5,249 nt of DNA from Hyphomicrobiales bacterium (GTDB lineage: Bacteria; Pseudomonadota; Alphaproteobacteria; Rhizobiales; Beijerinckiaceae). Within the stretch, counting starts at the first letter, position 1. Each line of letters opens with the position of its first letter. The position numbers and the translations under genes are program-made. Under the pieces are notes generated by a model. That model made no database searches. It saw nothing but the letters and a program-made list of their open reading frames with translations, and had not been told where the DNA came from. The stretch lies in assembly GCA_028865375.1 (NCBI GenBank), contig JAGWKJ010000181.1:1-5249 (forward strand). Reading direction: 5' to 3'. Of the stretch, positions 4,859-5,249 are shown piece by piece.

Positions 4859-5249
4859 CCCCGCCAGCAATCGCGCGGCCGCCGCGCGCGCTTCCTCGGT
4901 GACGGTCGCGCCCGCCAACATGCGCGCGATCTCCTCGCGGCGGCCCGCGTCGTCGAGCGCGTGGACGGCGGTGGCGACCTTCTTGGCGCCCGTCGCCGCC
5001 TTGCTGATGCGGAAATGCGCGCCCGCGCGCGCGGCGACCTGGGGGGCGTGCGTCACCGCCACCACCTGCACGGAGGCCGCCAGCCGCGCCAGCCGCTGGC
5101 CGATGGCGTCGGCGACCGCGCCGCCGACGCCCGTGTCGATCTCGTCGAACACCAGCGTCGTCGCCTCGCCGCGATCGGCCAGCGCCACGCGAAGCGCAAG
5201 AAGGATGCGCGCAAGTTCGCCGCCCGAGGCGACTTTCATCAACGGCCCC
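4853..5249 (-). CDS. recN: DNA repair protein RecN, C-terminal part (cut by window edge)
   Basis: The last 131 codons of RecN, an SMC-like ATPase that acts early in recombinational repair of double-strand breaks. The frame is open to the right edge, where a Pro-Leu pair precedes the conserved block, so the true start lies outside the window and the TTG at 5242 or ATG at 5239 are internal codons. Visible residues show the ABC-type signature KVASGGELARI (5-15), Walker B TLVFDEIDTGVGG (31-43), and the switch histidine H67 in VTHAPQVAARAGAHF, followed by the usual C-terminal EEIARMLAG block. The Walker A half and the coiled coil lie outside. The gene is convergent with yadH, with 7 bp between stops. 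In relatives recN is often followed by ligA; here it is not. SOS control cannot be judged because the promoter is not in view. Confidence 0.92.
   Translation of the reverse strand, partial: GPLMKVASGGELARILLALRVALADRGEATTLVFDEIDTGVGGAVADAIGQRLARLAASVQVVAVTHAPQVAARAGAHFRISKAATGAKKVATAVHALDDAGRREEIARMLAGATVTEEARAAAARLLAGA

Noticed and set aside
1..5249. CRISPR arrays, tRNA or rRNA genes, insertion sequences, toxin-antitoxin pairs or phage genes
   Set aside because: No direct repeat arrays, tRNA-like folds, transposase motifs or matching small gene pairs were seen; nearly all bases are accounted for by the seven genes.

Overview
The window is about 5.2 kb of very GC-rich, densely coding chromosomal DNA with no sign of mobile elements, CRISPR arrays or RNA genes. 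Strong third-position GC bias leaves long spurious open frames on the strand opposite each gene. The gene content (an A-type Fe-S carrier divergent from a type-2 Dgt, a YadGH-type exporter and RecN) and the residue-level resemblances suggest an alphaproteobacterium, probably Hyphomicrobiales (Rhizobiales). That placement is inference from recalled homologues, not from a search.

Layout. 1-93: 3' flank of erpA with a possible hairpin; no gene assigned. 94-456 (-): erpA, Fe-S cluster carrier. 457-543: short divergent promoter region. 544-1713 (+): dgt, dNTP triphosphohydrolase. 1707-1743: hairpin holding the stop codons of two convergent genes. 1736-2233 (-): small exported protein of unknown function. 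2230-3042 (-): pheC-like periplasmic cyclohexadienyl dehydratase; its stop overlaps the GTG start of the small exported gene, so the two form an operon. 3043-3142: divergent control region with a perfect 7-7-7 inverted repeat over two putative overlapping -35 elements. 3143-4075 (+) and 4072-4845 (+): ATPase and permease of a YadGH-type ABC-2 exporter, overlapping by ATGA. 4832-4858: second hairpin over a convergent junction. 4853-5249 (-): 3' end of recN, cut by the window edge.

How it works together. Two housekeeping loci (erpA/dgt and recN) flank about 3.1 kb that holds two divergent operons sharing one 100-bp control region. The first makes a secreted enzyme with a solute-binding-protein fold (prephenate or arogenate to phenylpyruvate or phenylalanine) plus a small secreted partner candidate. 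The second makes a two-gene inner-membrane exporter of unknown substrate. The SBP-like protein should not be read as the binding protein of the adjacent ABC transporter: that transporter is of the export type, and the SBP-like protein carries the catalytic residues of PheC. I found no clearly novel system. The points most worth following are the divergent control region, the pheC-exported-protein pair, and the hairpins at both convergent junctions.
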